64,000 nt of DNA from an uncultured Prevotella sp. (lineage in GTDB: Bacteria; Bacteroidota; Bacteroidia; Bacteroidales; Bacteroidaceae), in assembly GCA_900548585.1 (NCBI GenBank), contig URLI01000002.1, positions 1 to 64,000 of the forward strand, written 5' to 3'. The position numbers and the translations under genes were made by a program. The notes beneath the pieces were generated by a model that saw only the letters and a program-made list of their open reading frames with translations, was not told the DNA's origin and did not search any database. This document shows, piece after piece, positions 42,148 through 50,552 of this stretch. Numbering within the stretch: the stretch's first letter is position 1; each line of letters opens with the position of its first letter.

Positions 42148-43608
42148 CTACTCTATCGTCCTCGGCCTGCCAACGAGATGTCCCTTCCCTATGGCGTACA
42201 CGTCGTCGATGACCATCTGGAAACTGACGGGGCGGTTCTCATACTTAGCGCGCTCCTCCAGTTTGCTCCGGTGGAAATCTATCAAATCCTGGGTGAACGG
42301 CATGTGTCCGAGGTCAAGAATCCTCACAGCACCGAAGTTGTCGCGTGCGGGCATCACCTTTCCGGCATTGTACTTGTTCGGTGCGAACGGAACGTCTATC
42401 ACTCCGGCCTCGAACGCAGCCACCGTGCCGACGGCATAGTCGCCCTTGCCCAGTTCCTCAACCTTGTCGAGGATGCACTTCATCTCCGCCATTATCACCT
42501 CGCTCTCGTCCACAACGGCCGGTATCTCCCGGAAGTTCTGGTCCTTGAGCATGTTGATGACCTGTTTCGTGGCGCGCAGTCCTGCGGCGTTGGCCTCCTT
42601 TGTCGGCACTCCCATGGCCTCGTGCGGTGTCTTGACGATTACCTTGGTGGCCTTTGCCAGCGCGGCGGCGGCGGAGCCCCAGGATATAACTCCGAACGAC
42701 TTTGCCTCATCCTGTGGGAAACCACCCATCCACTGGTGGAACACCGTGGTGATGCGGACATCTTTGAAGCCAAACCGCTCCATATACCTGTGGGTCATTA
42801 TGTCGAGGGCGCGTATTGCGGCGACATCCTGTATCAGGTTTCCGCACTGCCCGTAGCCAACCGTGAGGTCCTTCACTCCCTGTGTGGCAGCCAGCAGGGC
42901 TTCGATCACAGCCACTGCATTCGAGATGCACGGCGGAATGAGCGTGCCAGTGAGCGGGCCGAACGGCTCTCTGTTTATCGACACGCCAGCCTCCTCATAC
43001 AGTCCCACGAGGCGGTCGGCATACTGCCAGTATGCAATGACCTTGTCAATAGGGTGGTTCTTTGAGTAAGGAACGTTGTATGATATGCCGCCCCCCTCAT
43101 AGGATGTGAAGCCGCCCGCTATTGATATTTCCGTCAGCAGGCGCGCGTCCGGAGTTCCATGGCGCACCTGCACCGGGCTTTTCAGCGCCGATGTCACCCT
43201 GCGGCAGATGTCAACGCCATAGTTGACGATTGGGAAGCCGTTGAGCATCGACCTGCCCGTCTCGCGGCTTTTCCTGATGCCGGTCTCTGCCTCGTGGTAG
43301 CGGTTTAGACGCGTATAGCTGTCAACGGTTGACGGCAGCAGGTCGGCCTCGCCCTCATCCTCGAGGAACCTAAGCAGTTTCAGGTGCTCCTCGTATAGTG
43401 CGACGCCGGCGCGCGGCTGTATGAGAGTTGTCTTTTCTTCTACGGCCTTTGCAAGTTTCGCCGAGAAGCGTTTTTCCGGCGGTATGCTTTTCTGGTAGGC
43501 CACGGCCTCGTCGAAGTCAACATCCTTTCCTGTTTCCCACTGTGCGAGCACTTCCTTTCTCTCTGCGAAGAAGTCGCCCTCAGATATTTTACAGTTCTTT
43601 AATTCCAT
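42148..43608 (-). CDS. glmE: Glutamate mutase, epsilon subunit
   Basis: The large catalytic subunit (GlmE/MutE), 486 residues. It forms a TIM barrel that binds glutamate and, with GlmS, adenosylcobalamin; the complex interconverts L-glutamate and 3-methylaspartate by radical carbon migration. Recognisable segments are VDFDEAVAYQKSIPPEKRF, IQPRAGVALYEEHLKLLRFL, RHGTPDARLLTEI with the substrate-site Arg, and FTSYEGGGISYNVPYSKN. The length agrees with 483 in Clostridium cochlearium. It is preceded by glmL. Confidence 0.97.
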   Translation of the reverse strand: MELKNCKISEGDFFAERKEVLAQWETGKDVDFDEAVAYQKSIPPEKRFSAKLAKAVEEKTTLIQPRAGVALYEEHLKLLRFLEDEGEADLLPSTVDSYTRLNRYHEAETGIRKSRETGRSMLNGFPIVNYGVDICRRVTSALKSPVQVRHGTPDARLLTEISIAGGFTSYEGGGISYNVPYSKNHPIDKVIAYWQYADRLVGLYEEAGVSINREPFGPLTGTLIPPCISNAVAVIEALLAATQGVKDLTVGYGQCGNLIQDVAAIRALDIMTHRYMERFGFKDVRITTVFHQWMGGFPQDEAKSFGVISWGSAAAALAKATKVIVKTPHEAMGVPTKEANAAGLRATKQVINMLKDQNFREIPAVVDESEVIMAEMKCILDKVEELGKGDYAVGTVAAFEAGVIDVPFAPNKYNAGKVMPARDNFGAVRILDLGHMPFTQDLIDFHRSKLEERAKYENRPVSFQMVIDDVYAIGKGHLVGRPRTIE

Positions 43609-43633
43609 AGGTCTGTTATGAGGAATGTTTTTA

Positions 43634-45016
43634 TTATATAAGTTTTATTTCTTCCTTGAGTATCTTCAGCGCGAGCTTTGGCTCAACCGCGCTCAGCAGT
43701 CCCATCGACGCGAAGATGTATTTCTTGTCGAGCATATACCTGGGGTGCTTCGGCTTGGCGAACATGGTGCTCGCGGCGGACGTGCATTCCGCCCCCCGCA
43801 GTATATTCTCTGGGTCGCTGCTGTTTATTATCGAGCCTCCGATGCCCACCACGAACGGCACCTGCGTGAGGTCCTTTCCCGTGAGCGCGAAAATCTGTCC
43901 CATCGGAGTGTATGCCTCCTCGAAGTATCCGCAGTGGCGTTCCACGGCAATCCTCACCGCGTTTCTTGCCAGCCCCTGCTCTATCCTCGCCTCCGTGTCG
44001 TTTGACGGCAGCGTGGATGGGCGTGCCGAGCATGTCGTTATCCACGACTCCACCTTTTCCTGCGGGACTCCGATTTCGTTTGCGAAGACCTCCATGTTTA
44101 GCTCTTCGGCGAGCGATGTCAGGCTGTATCTCATTCCGAGGTCACCCTCAACAGAGCGTTTGCTGTACGGCTCGGGCAGTCCTTTGACCACCACGTTGTC
44201 TATCGACGGTGCCCCGTCGGCCATGGAATACACGTCGGTCGTCGCGCCGCCGAGGTCAACCGCCATGAGGTCGCCGATGCCCTTGTCCACGCCGTTTCCC
44301 TTGCTCAGCAGCTCGCAGCCCGTCATCACGGCCAGCGGCGTTGGCACAATCTCCGTCTCGCACATATCCTCGACCCTCGAGAGTCCCTTGGCATCGATTA
44401 TCCGGCTGATGAAAAGTTCCTTTATTTTGTCTTTCGCCGGCTGGATGTTTATCTTGTTGAACTGCGGCATTACGTTTTCCGTTATCACGAACGCCTTGCC
44501 CGATTTCCTGAATATCTCGTCCAGTTCATAAGACGCGCTTTTGTTGCCTGCCGCTATTATGGCGAAGTTCCGCTTTATGTCGCACAGCCGCCTTGCATTG
44601 GCGAGTATCACATCCTTGTTTCCCCCGTCAGTTCCCCCGCACAGCAGCACGAGGTCCGGGTTGATGTCGTAAATCTCCTGCTGCTCGGCCTGCGATATCT
44701 CGAATGCGTAGGTCTTGACCACCTTCGCCCCCGCGCTCGACGCAGCCATCCTGGCAGCCTTCGCGGTAAGCTCGGGAACAAGTCCCAGGGCAACCATCTT
44801 CAGCCCCCCTGCCGCGCTGCTGCAGCACAGCAGTTCGTCATAATTGAACTCACCGATGGCAGCCTCCAGTTTCCGCAGCGCGTTGTTCAGCCCCTCCATC
44901 ACGTCGGTCTCTATCGTGGTGAAGGCCGCAGCCGTTCCCACCACCCTCTGCTCAACCGAGTCGATGGCCGTCACCTTGGTGTATGTGCTGCCGATGTCAA
45001 CTGTCAGGTAGTTCAT
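43634..45016 (-). CDS. glmL: GlmL/MutL actin-fold reactivation factor
   Basis: A 460-residue ATPase of the GlmL/MutL family, always found between the glutamate mutase genes. The actin-like fold is seen in MNYLTVDIGSTYTKVTAID (phosphate-1) and LMAVDLGGATTDVYSM (phosphate-2, about residue 250). By family it is thought to act as a chaperone that releases damaged cofactor from the mutase. Its ATG overlaps the glmS stop by 4 bases. A second, unrelated actin-fold protein lies in the 16-kb operon. Confidence 0.95.
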   Translation of the reverse strand: MNYLTVDIGSTYTKVTAIDSVEQRVVGTAAAFTTIETDVMEGLNNALRKLEAAIGEFNYDELLCCSSAAGGLKMVALGLVPELTAKAARMAASSAGAKVVKTYAFEISQAEQQEIYDINPDLVLLCGGTDGGNKDVILANARRLCDIKRNFAIIAAGNKSASYELDEIFRKSGKAFVITENVMPQFNKINIQPAKDKIKELFISRIIDAKGLSRVEDMCETEIVPTPLAVMTGCELLSKGNGVDKGIGDLMAVDLGGATTDVYSMADGAPSIDNVVVKGLPEPYSKRSVEGDLGMRYSLTSLAEELNMEVFANEIGVPQEKVESWITTCSARPSTLPSNDTEARIEQGLARNAVRIAVERHCGYFEEAYTPMGQIFALTGKDLTQVPFVVGIGGSIINSSDPENILRGAECTSAASTMFAKPKHPRYMLDKKYIFASMGLLSAVEPKLALKILKEEIKLI

Positions 45017-45426
45017 TTCTGTGACAAAATCTCCTTTAGGTCTGCTATTGTCGTCTCACATGGCGTTCCCGGCGGATACACCTTTGTAAAGCCCATTGCC
45101 ATGAATCGCTTCTCCACGTCCGCGAAATTCTGCTTCCCCACGACGAGATTGCCCCCGGCGACGATTGGTATGCCCTTGAGCCCGGCCTCGTCGCATTTCT
45201 CACGAAGCCCGTTGCAGTCGATCTCTCCGTGCCCGTATAGCGACGACACGAGTATCGCGTCTGCGTTTGTCTCGAGTGCAGCGTCGATGTACTCTTCCTG
45301 AGCCACCATCACGCCGAGGTTAACAACGTTGAACCCCGCCTGCTCCAATGCGTAGCACAGGATTTTGTTGCCTACCGCGTGCACGTCGGCGCCGATAACA
45401 CCAGTCACTACAGTTTTTTTATCCAT
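45013..45426 (-). CDS. glmS: Glutamate mutase, sigma (B12-binding) subunit
   Basis: The small cobalamin-binding subunit (GlmS/MutS), 137 residues. The base-off/His-on signature is GADVHAVGNKI, with His16 coordinating cobalt, then LVSSLYGHGEIDC and GNLVVGKQNF. With two GlmE it forms the active mutase. It is the first gene of the methylaspartate operon and follows a clear promoter. The reaction depends on the cobalamin made and imported by the neighbouring genes. Confidence 0.97.
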   Translation of the reverse strand: MDKKTVVTGVIGADVHAVGNKILCYALEQAGFNVVNLGVMVAQEEYIDAALETNADAILVSSLYGHGEIDCNGLREKCDEAGLKGIPIVAGGNLVVGKQNFADVEKRFMAMGFTKVYPPGTPCETTIADLKEILSQK

Positions 45427-45517
45427 AGTTATATATGTGTATTATTATTTTAAGGTTTTTATTTCTATATTATATAATGTGCGGATGCCACAATCCACCG
45501 TGTATTATAAGTAGGCA

Positions 45518-45546
45518 CAAAATTACATATTATTCTTGTCAGGCAA
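45518..45546 (-). promoter_or_regulatory. Promoter of methylaspartate operon
   Basis: Minus-strand -33 TTG (45544-45546) and -7 TAATTTTG (45518-45525), spacer 18 bases. The ~85-base leader is AT-rich and contains no B12 box, so the operon is not controlled by a cobalamin riboswitch. Confidence 0.65.
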
Positions 45547-45559
45547 TCCTTTATAAACA

Positions 45560-45754
45560 TTAATTAACACTATTAACTATCTTTACATCTGTCGCGGCGT
45601 CATTTTCATGGATGGTCAGATTTGCCTGCGGCCTCCCGTTTTCCGCTTCACGGCCATACGGTTTCCTGTTTGCCACAAGCCAGGCTGCAAGACAAAGGAC
45701 AACAAGAGCCGTTGTTGCTCGAAAAACAACGCGTCGGCATACGTCCAGCGGCAC
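45560..45754 (-). CDS. Possible small membrane protein
   Basis: A 64-codon frame encodes one hydrophobic helix (FRATTALVVLCLAAWLVA) flanked by Arg and Lys, then a polar tail. The composition is protein-like, but no promoter or ribosome site is visible and no family is recognised. It lies between the divergent glmS and miaB promoters. It may be real or chance. Confidence 0.3.
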   Translation of the reverse strand: MPLDVCRRVVFRATTALVVLCLAAWLVANRKPYGREAENGRPQANLTIHENDAATDVKIVNSVN

Positions 45755-45794
45755 ACTTTTCTTTGCATTGTTTCTCTAAGTCGTTTTTTCTGTT

Positions 45795-45802
45795 TACCTT
45801 TG
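45795..45802 (+). promoter_or_regulatory. -7 box of miaB operon
   Basis: TACCTTTG, 69 bases before the miaB start codon. A TTG at 45768-45770 (24-base gap) is a weak -33 candidate. Confidence 0.5.
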
Positions 45803-45870
45803 CAGGCAGAAAGGATTCCCGGAACAAGACACGCGTTATCCGGGAGTTAGGTAGTCAATGAGTTTACCAA

Positions 45871-47214
45871 ATGAGCGATAAGAAACTTTTCATAGAGACA
45901 TACGGCTGCCAGATGAACGTGGCAGACTCCGAGGTGGTGGCATCGGTGATGAAGATGGCGGGATATGATGTATGCCGTGACATCGCGCAGGCCGACGCGG
46001 TGTTCCTCAACACCTGTTCGGTGCGTGACAACGCCGAGCAGAAAATTTACCACCGGCTGGAGGAACTGAATGCCATGAGGCGCAACAGGCGCGCAGGCGA
46101 CGGTGGCAGCCCGCTGATAATCGGCGTGCTGGGCTGCATGGCTGAGAGAGTGAAAGACGACCTGCTGAAGAACCATCACACTGACCTCGTGGCAGGCCCG
46201 GACTCGTATATGCACTTGCCGGAACTCACCGCGCAGGCGGAGATGGGCAACAAGGCGATGGACATAGAGCTGTCAACGACCGAGACCTACCGCGACATAG
46301 TGCCGCAGCGCATCTTCGCAGCAAAGATCGGGGGGTTCGTAAGCATCATGCGCGGCTGCAACAATTTCTGCCACTACTGCATAGTGCCCTACACGAGGGG
46401 ACGGGAGCGCAGCCGCGACGTCAGCAGTATCCTGCGCGAGGTGCGCGACCTTGCCGGGCGCGGCTACCGTGAGGTGACGCTGCTGGGGCAGAACGTGAAC
46501 AGCTACAGGTATGAGGAGGACGGCGCGACGGTGGATTTCCCGGCACTGCTGCGACGCGTGGCGGAGGCTGCGCCGGAAATGCGGGTGCGCTTCACCACGT
46601 CGCATCCCAAGGACATGAGCGACGACACGCTGCACGTCATCGCAGAGATGCCAAACGTGTGCCGCCATATCCACCTGCCGGTGCAGAGCGGGAGCAACCG
46701 GATACTGAAGATGATGAACCGCAAATACACCATAGAGTGGTATCTCGGCCGCGTGGCGGCGATACGGAAGATTGTGCCGGACTGCGGACTGTCAACCGAC
46801 ATCTTCGTGGGCTATCACGGCGAGACGGAGGAGGACCACAGGCTGTCGCTCGCGCTGATGCGGGATGTTGGCTACGACTCGGCATTCATGTTCAAGTACT
46901 CCGAACGGCCGGGGACATACGCATCGAAACACCTGCCGGACAATGTGCCCGAGGAGGTGAAGCTGCGCAGGCTGTCGGAGATAATCGCGCTGCAGACAAA
47001 AATATCCGCCGGGAGGAACGCACAGGACGAGGGCAAGGTGTTCGACGTGCTGGTGGAGAATTTCTCGAAACGCTCGCGCGAGCAGCTGTGCGGACGGAAC
47101 GAGCAGAACAAGATGGTGGTGTTCTCCAAAGGCAGCCACCACATCGGCGAGACGGTGCGCGTGAGGATAACCGGGTCGTCGAGCGCGACACTGCTCGGCG
47201 AGCCTGCGGAGTGA
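45871..47214 (+). CDS. miaB: tRNA methylthiotransferase MiaB
   Basis: A radical SAM enzyme of 447 residues that adds the 2-methylthio group to isopentenyl-adenosine 37 of tRNAs reading U-starting codons. The N-terminal UPF0004 domain has its three cluster cysteines in ETYGCQMN, FLNTCSVRD and GVLGCMAER. The radical SAM site is MRGCNNFCHYCIVPYTRG. The C-terminal TRAM domain follows about residue 375. It starts a plus-strand group of housekeeping genes. Confidence 0.97.
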   Translation: MSDKKLFIETYGCQMNVADSEVVASVMKMAGYDVCRDIAQADAVFLNTCSVRDNAEQKIYHRLEELNAMRRNRRAGDGGSPLIIGVLGCMAERVKDDLLKNHHTDLVAGPDSYMHLPELTAQAEMGNKAMDIELSTTETYRDIVPQRIFAAKIGGFVSIMRGCNNFCHYCIVPYTRGRERSRDVSSILREVRDLAGRGYREVTLLGQNVNSYRYEEDGATVDFPALLRRVAEAAPEMRVRFTTSHPKDMSDDTLHVIAEMPNVCRHIHLPVQSGSNRILKMMNRKYTIEWYLGRVAAIRKIVPDCGLSTDIFVGYHGETEEDHRLSLALMRDVGYDSAFMFKYSERPGTYASKHLPDNVPEEVKLRRLSEIIALQTKISAGRNAQDEGKVFDVLVENFSKRSREQLCGRNEQNKMVVFSKGSHHIGETVRVRITGSSSATLLGEPAE

Positions 47215-47248
47215 CACCATCTGCGGCATTACAGGAAAAGAGGAGGAA

Positions 47249-48172
47249 ATGGGAAAGGGAAAGACATCCGGCAAAAGAGGAGAGGCGGAGATGATGAAGG
47301 CATACAACAGATACCTGCGGCTGCAGAAAGGCCTCTCGGACAACACGCTTGACGCTTACCGCCGCGACGTAGACAAACTGAGAGACTATCTCGGCGGAGA
47401 GGGCATCGCGCTGAAGGACGTGACCCTCGACAGCCTGCGGGCGTTCGCCGCATCGCTCCACGACACCGGCATCGGGGCAAAGTCGCAGTGCCGCATACTC
47501 AGCGGGGTGCGCTCGTTCTGCAAGTTCATGGTGAAGGACGGATGGGTGGACAATGACCCGTCGGAACTGCTCGAGAGCCCGCAGACGGGGAGGCACCTGC
47601 CCGAGGTGCTGTCAACCGAGGAGGTGGATATGCTCGAGGCCGCCGTTGACCTGACCAAATGGGAGGGACACCGCAACCGCGCCATGATAGAGATGCTCTT
47701 CTCGTGCGGGCTGCGCGTGAGCGAACTGGTGGCGCTGACGCTGTCGGGCCTGTATCTTGACGAGCGTTTCATCCGCGTGCTCGGCAAGGGCAGCAAGGAA
47801 CGGCTGGTGCCGATTTCCGACCGCGCCATCCACGAACTGCAACTGTGGTTCGACACGAGGAGCACGATGGATATAAAGCCCGGCGAGGAGGATTACGTGT
47901 TCCTCAACCGCCGTGGCGCGCACCTGACGCGGACGATGGTGCTCATTTTCATAAAGAACTATGCACGCGCGGCAGGCATAAAGAAGAACATATCGCCGCA
48001 CACGCTGCGACACTCGTTCGCCACGGCGCTGCTCGAGGGCGGCGCCGACCTGCGCGCGATACAGGCAATGCTGGGGCATGAGAGCATCGGGACGACCGAG
48101 ATATACACTCACGTCAGCACCAAGACACTGCGCGACGAGATAATGCAGCACCACCCGAGGAACAGGATGTGA
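47249..48172 (+). CDS. xerD: Tyrosine recombinase XerD-type
   Basis: A 307-residue site-specific recombinase of the chromosome-dimer-resolution type. The SAM-like core-binding domain covers about residues 15-105. The catalytic set is complete: Arg156 (SCGLRVSEL), Lys180/183 region, His251 and Arg254 (PHTLRHSFAT), His277 (LGHESI) and Tyr286 (EIYTHVS). The chromosomal housekeeping context, and close spacing to miaB and the U32 gene, argue for XerD over a mobile integrase; XerC cannot be excluded. Confidence 0.9.
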   Translation: MGKGKTSGKRGEAEMMKAYNRYLRLQKGLSDNTLDAYRRDVDKLRDYLGGEGIALKDVTLDSLRAFAASLHDTGIGAKSQCRILSGVRSFCKFMVKDGWVDNDPSELLESPQTGRHLPEVLSTEEVDMLEAAVDLTKWEGHRNRAMIEMLFSCGLRVSELVALTLSGLYLDERFIRVLGKGSKERLVPISDRAIHELQLWFDTRSTMDIKPGEEDYVFLNRRGAHLTRTMVLIFIKNYARAAGIKKNISPHTLRHSFATALLEGGADLRAIQAMLGHESIGTTEIYTHVSTKTLRDEIMQHHPRNRM

Positions 48173-48220
48173 GTGCAATCTATGGCAAGTCAAGACGTAA
48201 ATGAGAAAAAGATAATCACA

Positions 48221-49465
48221 ATGGACTACAAATCATTCGAGGTTATGGCGCCAGTGGGAAGCCGCGAGAGCCTTGCCGCAGCGATACAGGCAGGAGCCGA
48301 CTCGGTGTACTTCGGCATCGGACAACTGAACATGCGCTCTCACAGCGCGAACAAGTTCGGCATAGACGACCTGCACGACATCGCACGGCAGTGCGGCGAG
48401 CACGGCATAAAGACATACCTCACCGTGAACACCATAATATATGACAATGACATGGCGGCGATGCGCCAGATAATCGACGCGGCGCGCCAGGCCGGCATAA
48501 CGGCGGTGATTGCGGGCGACGTGGCGGTGATGACATACTGCCGCAGCGTGGGACAGGAGGTGCACCTGTCAACGCAACTCAACATATCGAACACCGAGGC
48601 ACTGCGCTTCTACGCCCAGTTTGCAGACGTGGTGGTGCTTGCGAGGGAACTAAACTTGGAGCAGGTGGCGCACATACACAGTGCCATTGAGGAACAGCGC
48701 ATCTGCGGCCCGGGCGGCGAGCCGGTGCGCATCGAGATGTTCTGCCACGGGGCACTGTGCATGGCGGTGAGCGGCAAGTGCTACCTCTCGTTGGACAACG
48801 CGGCAAGGAGCGCGAACCGGGGGGAGTGCATGCAACTATGCCGCAGGTCATACGTCGTGACCGACGGCGAGACCGGAACGCAGCTCGAGGTGGACAACAA
48901 ATATATAATGAGCCCGAAGGACCTCAAGACGGTGCGCTTCATCGACAAGATGATGGATGCCGGGGTGCGCGTGTTCAAGATCGAGGGCAGGGCAAGGAGC
49001 GCGGAATATGTCTATACCGTAGTGAAATGCTACAAGGAGGCGATACGCGCGGTGACAGACGGCACATTCACCGAGGAGAGGAAAGACGAGTGGGACGAGC
49101 GGCTGGCAAAGGTGTTCAACCGTGGGTTCTGGGACGGTTACTACCTCGGGCAGCGCGTCGGCGAGTGGAACAGGGAATATGGCAGCTGCGCCACCGAGAC
49201 GAAGCAGTATGTGGGAAAGGGCGTAAAGTATTTCTCGAAACTCGGTGTGGCGGAGTTCGCCGTAGAGGCGTGTGAGTTCACGGCCGGCGACAACCTGCTG
49301 ATAACCGGTCCCACGACGGGGGTGATGTATGTAACGCCGAGGGTGATACACGGCGACGACGGCCCCGTGACGACGGCGGGGAAAGGAACGCGCGTGAGCA
49401 TCGAGGTGCCGGGCAAAGTGAGGCCGAGTGACAAATTGTTCAAACTGATAAAAACAAACAGATAG
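48221..49465 (+). CDS. U32-family protein (TrhP-like)
   Basis: A 414-residue member of peptidase family U32. Upstream in-frame GTG and ATG codons exist, but the start MDYKSFEVMAPVGSRESL fits the family and follows GAGAAAAAG. Cysteines in RIEMFCHGALCMAVSGKC, and a later pair (GECMQLCRRSY), look like an Fe-S site. Family members hydroxylate RNA bases (TrhP for tRNA U34, RlhA for 23S rRNA) rather than act as proteases. A tRNA role fits the nearby miaB and SpoU genes. Confidence 0.88.
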   Translation: MDYKSFEVMAPVGSRESLAAAIQAGADSVYFGIGQLNMRSHSANKFGIDDLHDIARQCGEHGIKTYLTVNTIIYDNDMAAMRQIIDAARQAGITAVIAGDVAVMTYCRSVGQEVHLSTQLNISNTEALRFYAQFADVVVLARELNLEQVAHIHSAIEEQRICGPGGEPVRIEMFCHGALCMAVSGKCYLSLDNAARSANRGECMQLCRRSYVVTDGETGTQLEVDNKYIMSPKDLKTVRFIDKMMDAGVRVFKIEGRARSAEYVYTVVKCYKEAIRAVTDGTFTEERKDEWDERLAKVFNRGFWDGYYLGQRVGEWNREYGSCATETKQYVGKGVKYFSKLGVAEFAVEACEFTAGDNLLITGPTTGVMYVTPRVIHGDDGPVTTAGKGTRVSIEVPGKVRPSDKLFKLIKTNR

Positions 49466-49888
49466 ATGGCAACAATAAACGAAATTCAAGACGAGGTGAT
49501 AGAGGAGTTCTCCGACTTTGACGACTGGATGGACAAATATCAGCTGCTCATCGACCTCGGCAACGAGCAGAAGGCTCTCGACGAGAAATACAAGACCGAG
49601 AGCAACCTCATAGACGGATGCCAGAGCCGTGTGTGGCTGCAGGCGGACTATGTGGACGGCGTGATGAAATTCTCGGCAGAGAGCGACGCGCTGATAGTGA
49701 AGGGCATCGTGGCACTGCTAATCCGGGTGCTTGACGGACACACGCCGCAGGAAATACTCGATGCCGACCTGTACTTCATCAACCGCATCGGGCTGCGCGA
49801 GCATCTCTCGCCGACACGGTCCAACGGACTTCTGGCGATGATAAAGCAGATAAGGGCATACGCCCTTGCATACAAGATTAAAGGATAG
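49466..49888 (+). CDS. sufE: SufE sulfur acceptor
   Basis: A 140-residue SufE-family protein that accepts persulfide sulfur from a cysteine desulfurase for Fe-S cluster assembly. The active Cys is Cys52 in NLIDGCQSRVWL. The family segments EEFSDFDDWMDKYQLLIDLG and HLSPTRSNGL are clear. It begins immediately after the U32 stop codon. No sufS is nearby. Fe-S supply would serve miaB and the class I hydratase. Confidence 0.95.
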   Translation: MATINEIQDEVIEEFSDFDDWMDKYQLLIDLGNEQKALDEKYKTESNLIDGCQSRVWLQADYVDGVMKFSAESDALIVKGIVALLIRVLDGHTPQEILDADLYFINRIGLREHLSPTRSNGLLAMIKQIRAYALAYKIKG

Positions 49889-49895
49889 ACGCGCC

Positions 49896-50447
49896 ATGCC
49901 AAGGAAACTGCGGACGATTGAGATGCGGCGATTGTCGCAGGAGGACTTCCGCCACGCCGAGAAAATGCCGCTGACGGTGGTTCTCGACGACGTGCGCTCG
50001 ATGTACAACATCGGCTCGGTGTTCCGGACGTGCGACGCATTCCGCGTCGAGGAGGTGCTGCTGTGCGGCATAACGGCAACACCGCCGCACCCAGAGATAC
50101 ACAAGACGGCACTCGGCGGCGAGGACAGCGTGGCATGGAGGTATTTCGCGTCGGCTGTGGATGCCGTGGAACACCTGCACGGCAAGGGCTGCGCGGTTTA
50201 CTCGGTGGAGCAGTGCGAGGGGGCACTGATGCTCGGCGACACAGACCTTTCCTGCATCACGGGCGGCAAGGGCTGCGCAGTTGTGTTCGGCAACGAGGTG
50301 AAGGGCGTGCATCAGGAGGTGATCGACCGCTGCGACGGATGCATAGAGATACCGCAGTACGGAACGAAACACTCGCTCAACGTTGCAGTAACGGCAGGCA
50401 TGGTAATATGGGAGTTCGCACGCCGGCATTTCAGTAACAGGCATTAA
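49896..50447 (+). CDS. SpoU/TrmH-family RNA 2'-O-methyltransferase
   Basis: A 183-residue SPOUT methyltransferase. The three family motifs are visible: VRSMYNIGSVFRTCDAF, VVFGNEVKGV and HSLNVAVTAGMVIWE, which form the knotted SAM site. There is no added substrate-binding domain, so the target (tRNA or rRNA) cannot be named. The ATG 7 bases after the sufE stop is preferred to an in-frame start inside sufE. Confidence 0.9.
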   Translation: MPRKLRTIEMRRLSQEDFRHAEKMPLTVVLDDVRSMYNIGSVFRTCDAFRVEEVLLCGITATPPHPEIHKTALGGEDSVAWRYFASAVDAVEHLHGKGCAVYSVEQCEGALMLGDTDLSCITGGKGCAVVFGNEVKGVHQEVIDRCDGCIEIPQYGTKHSLNVAVTAGMVIWEFARRHFSNRH

Positions 50448-50505
50448 CATGCTGACATAAAATATAAAAAAATGAAAAAGCGCGATGAAAATCAATCAGA
50501 TAACT

Positions 50506-50536
50506 TTTGATTTTCTATATCTTTTCATTATCTTTG
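50506..50536 (+). promoter_or_regulatory. Promoter of rpn (and perhaps cobD-cbiB)
   Basis: -33 TTTG (50506-50509) and -7 TATCTTTG (50529-50536), spacer 19 bases. No other promoter is seen before cobD. Confidence 0.75.
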
Positions 50537-50552
50537 CATCAAAAAGAAACCT

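Noticed and set aside
43634..45016. glmL as part of the cytoskeleton-like system because of its actin fold
   Set aside because: It is nested between glutamate mutase genes with a 4-base overlap and matches the GlmL/MutL family, a known mutase-associated factor.
47249..48172. xerD gene as evidence of a mobile element
   Set aside because: It is embedded among miaB, U32, sufE and SpoU genes with tight spacing, and has the size and motifs of the chromosomal Xer recombinases.
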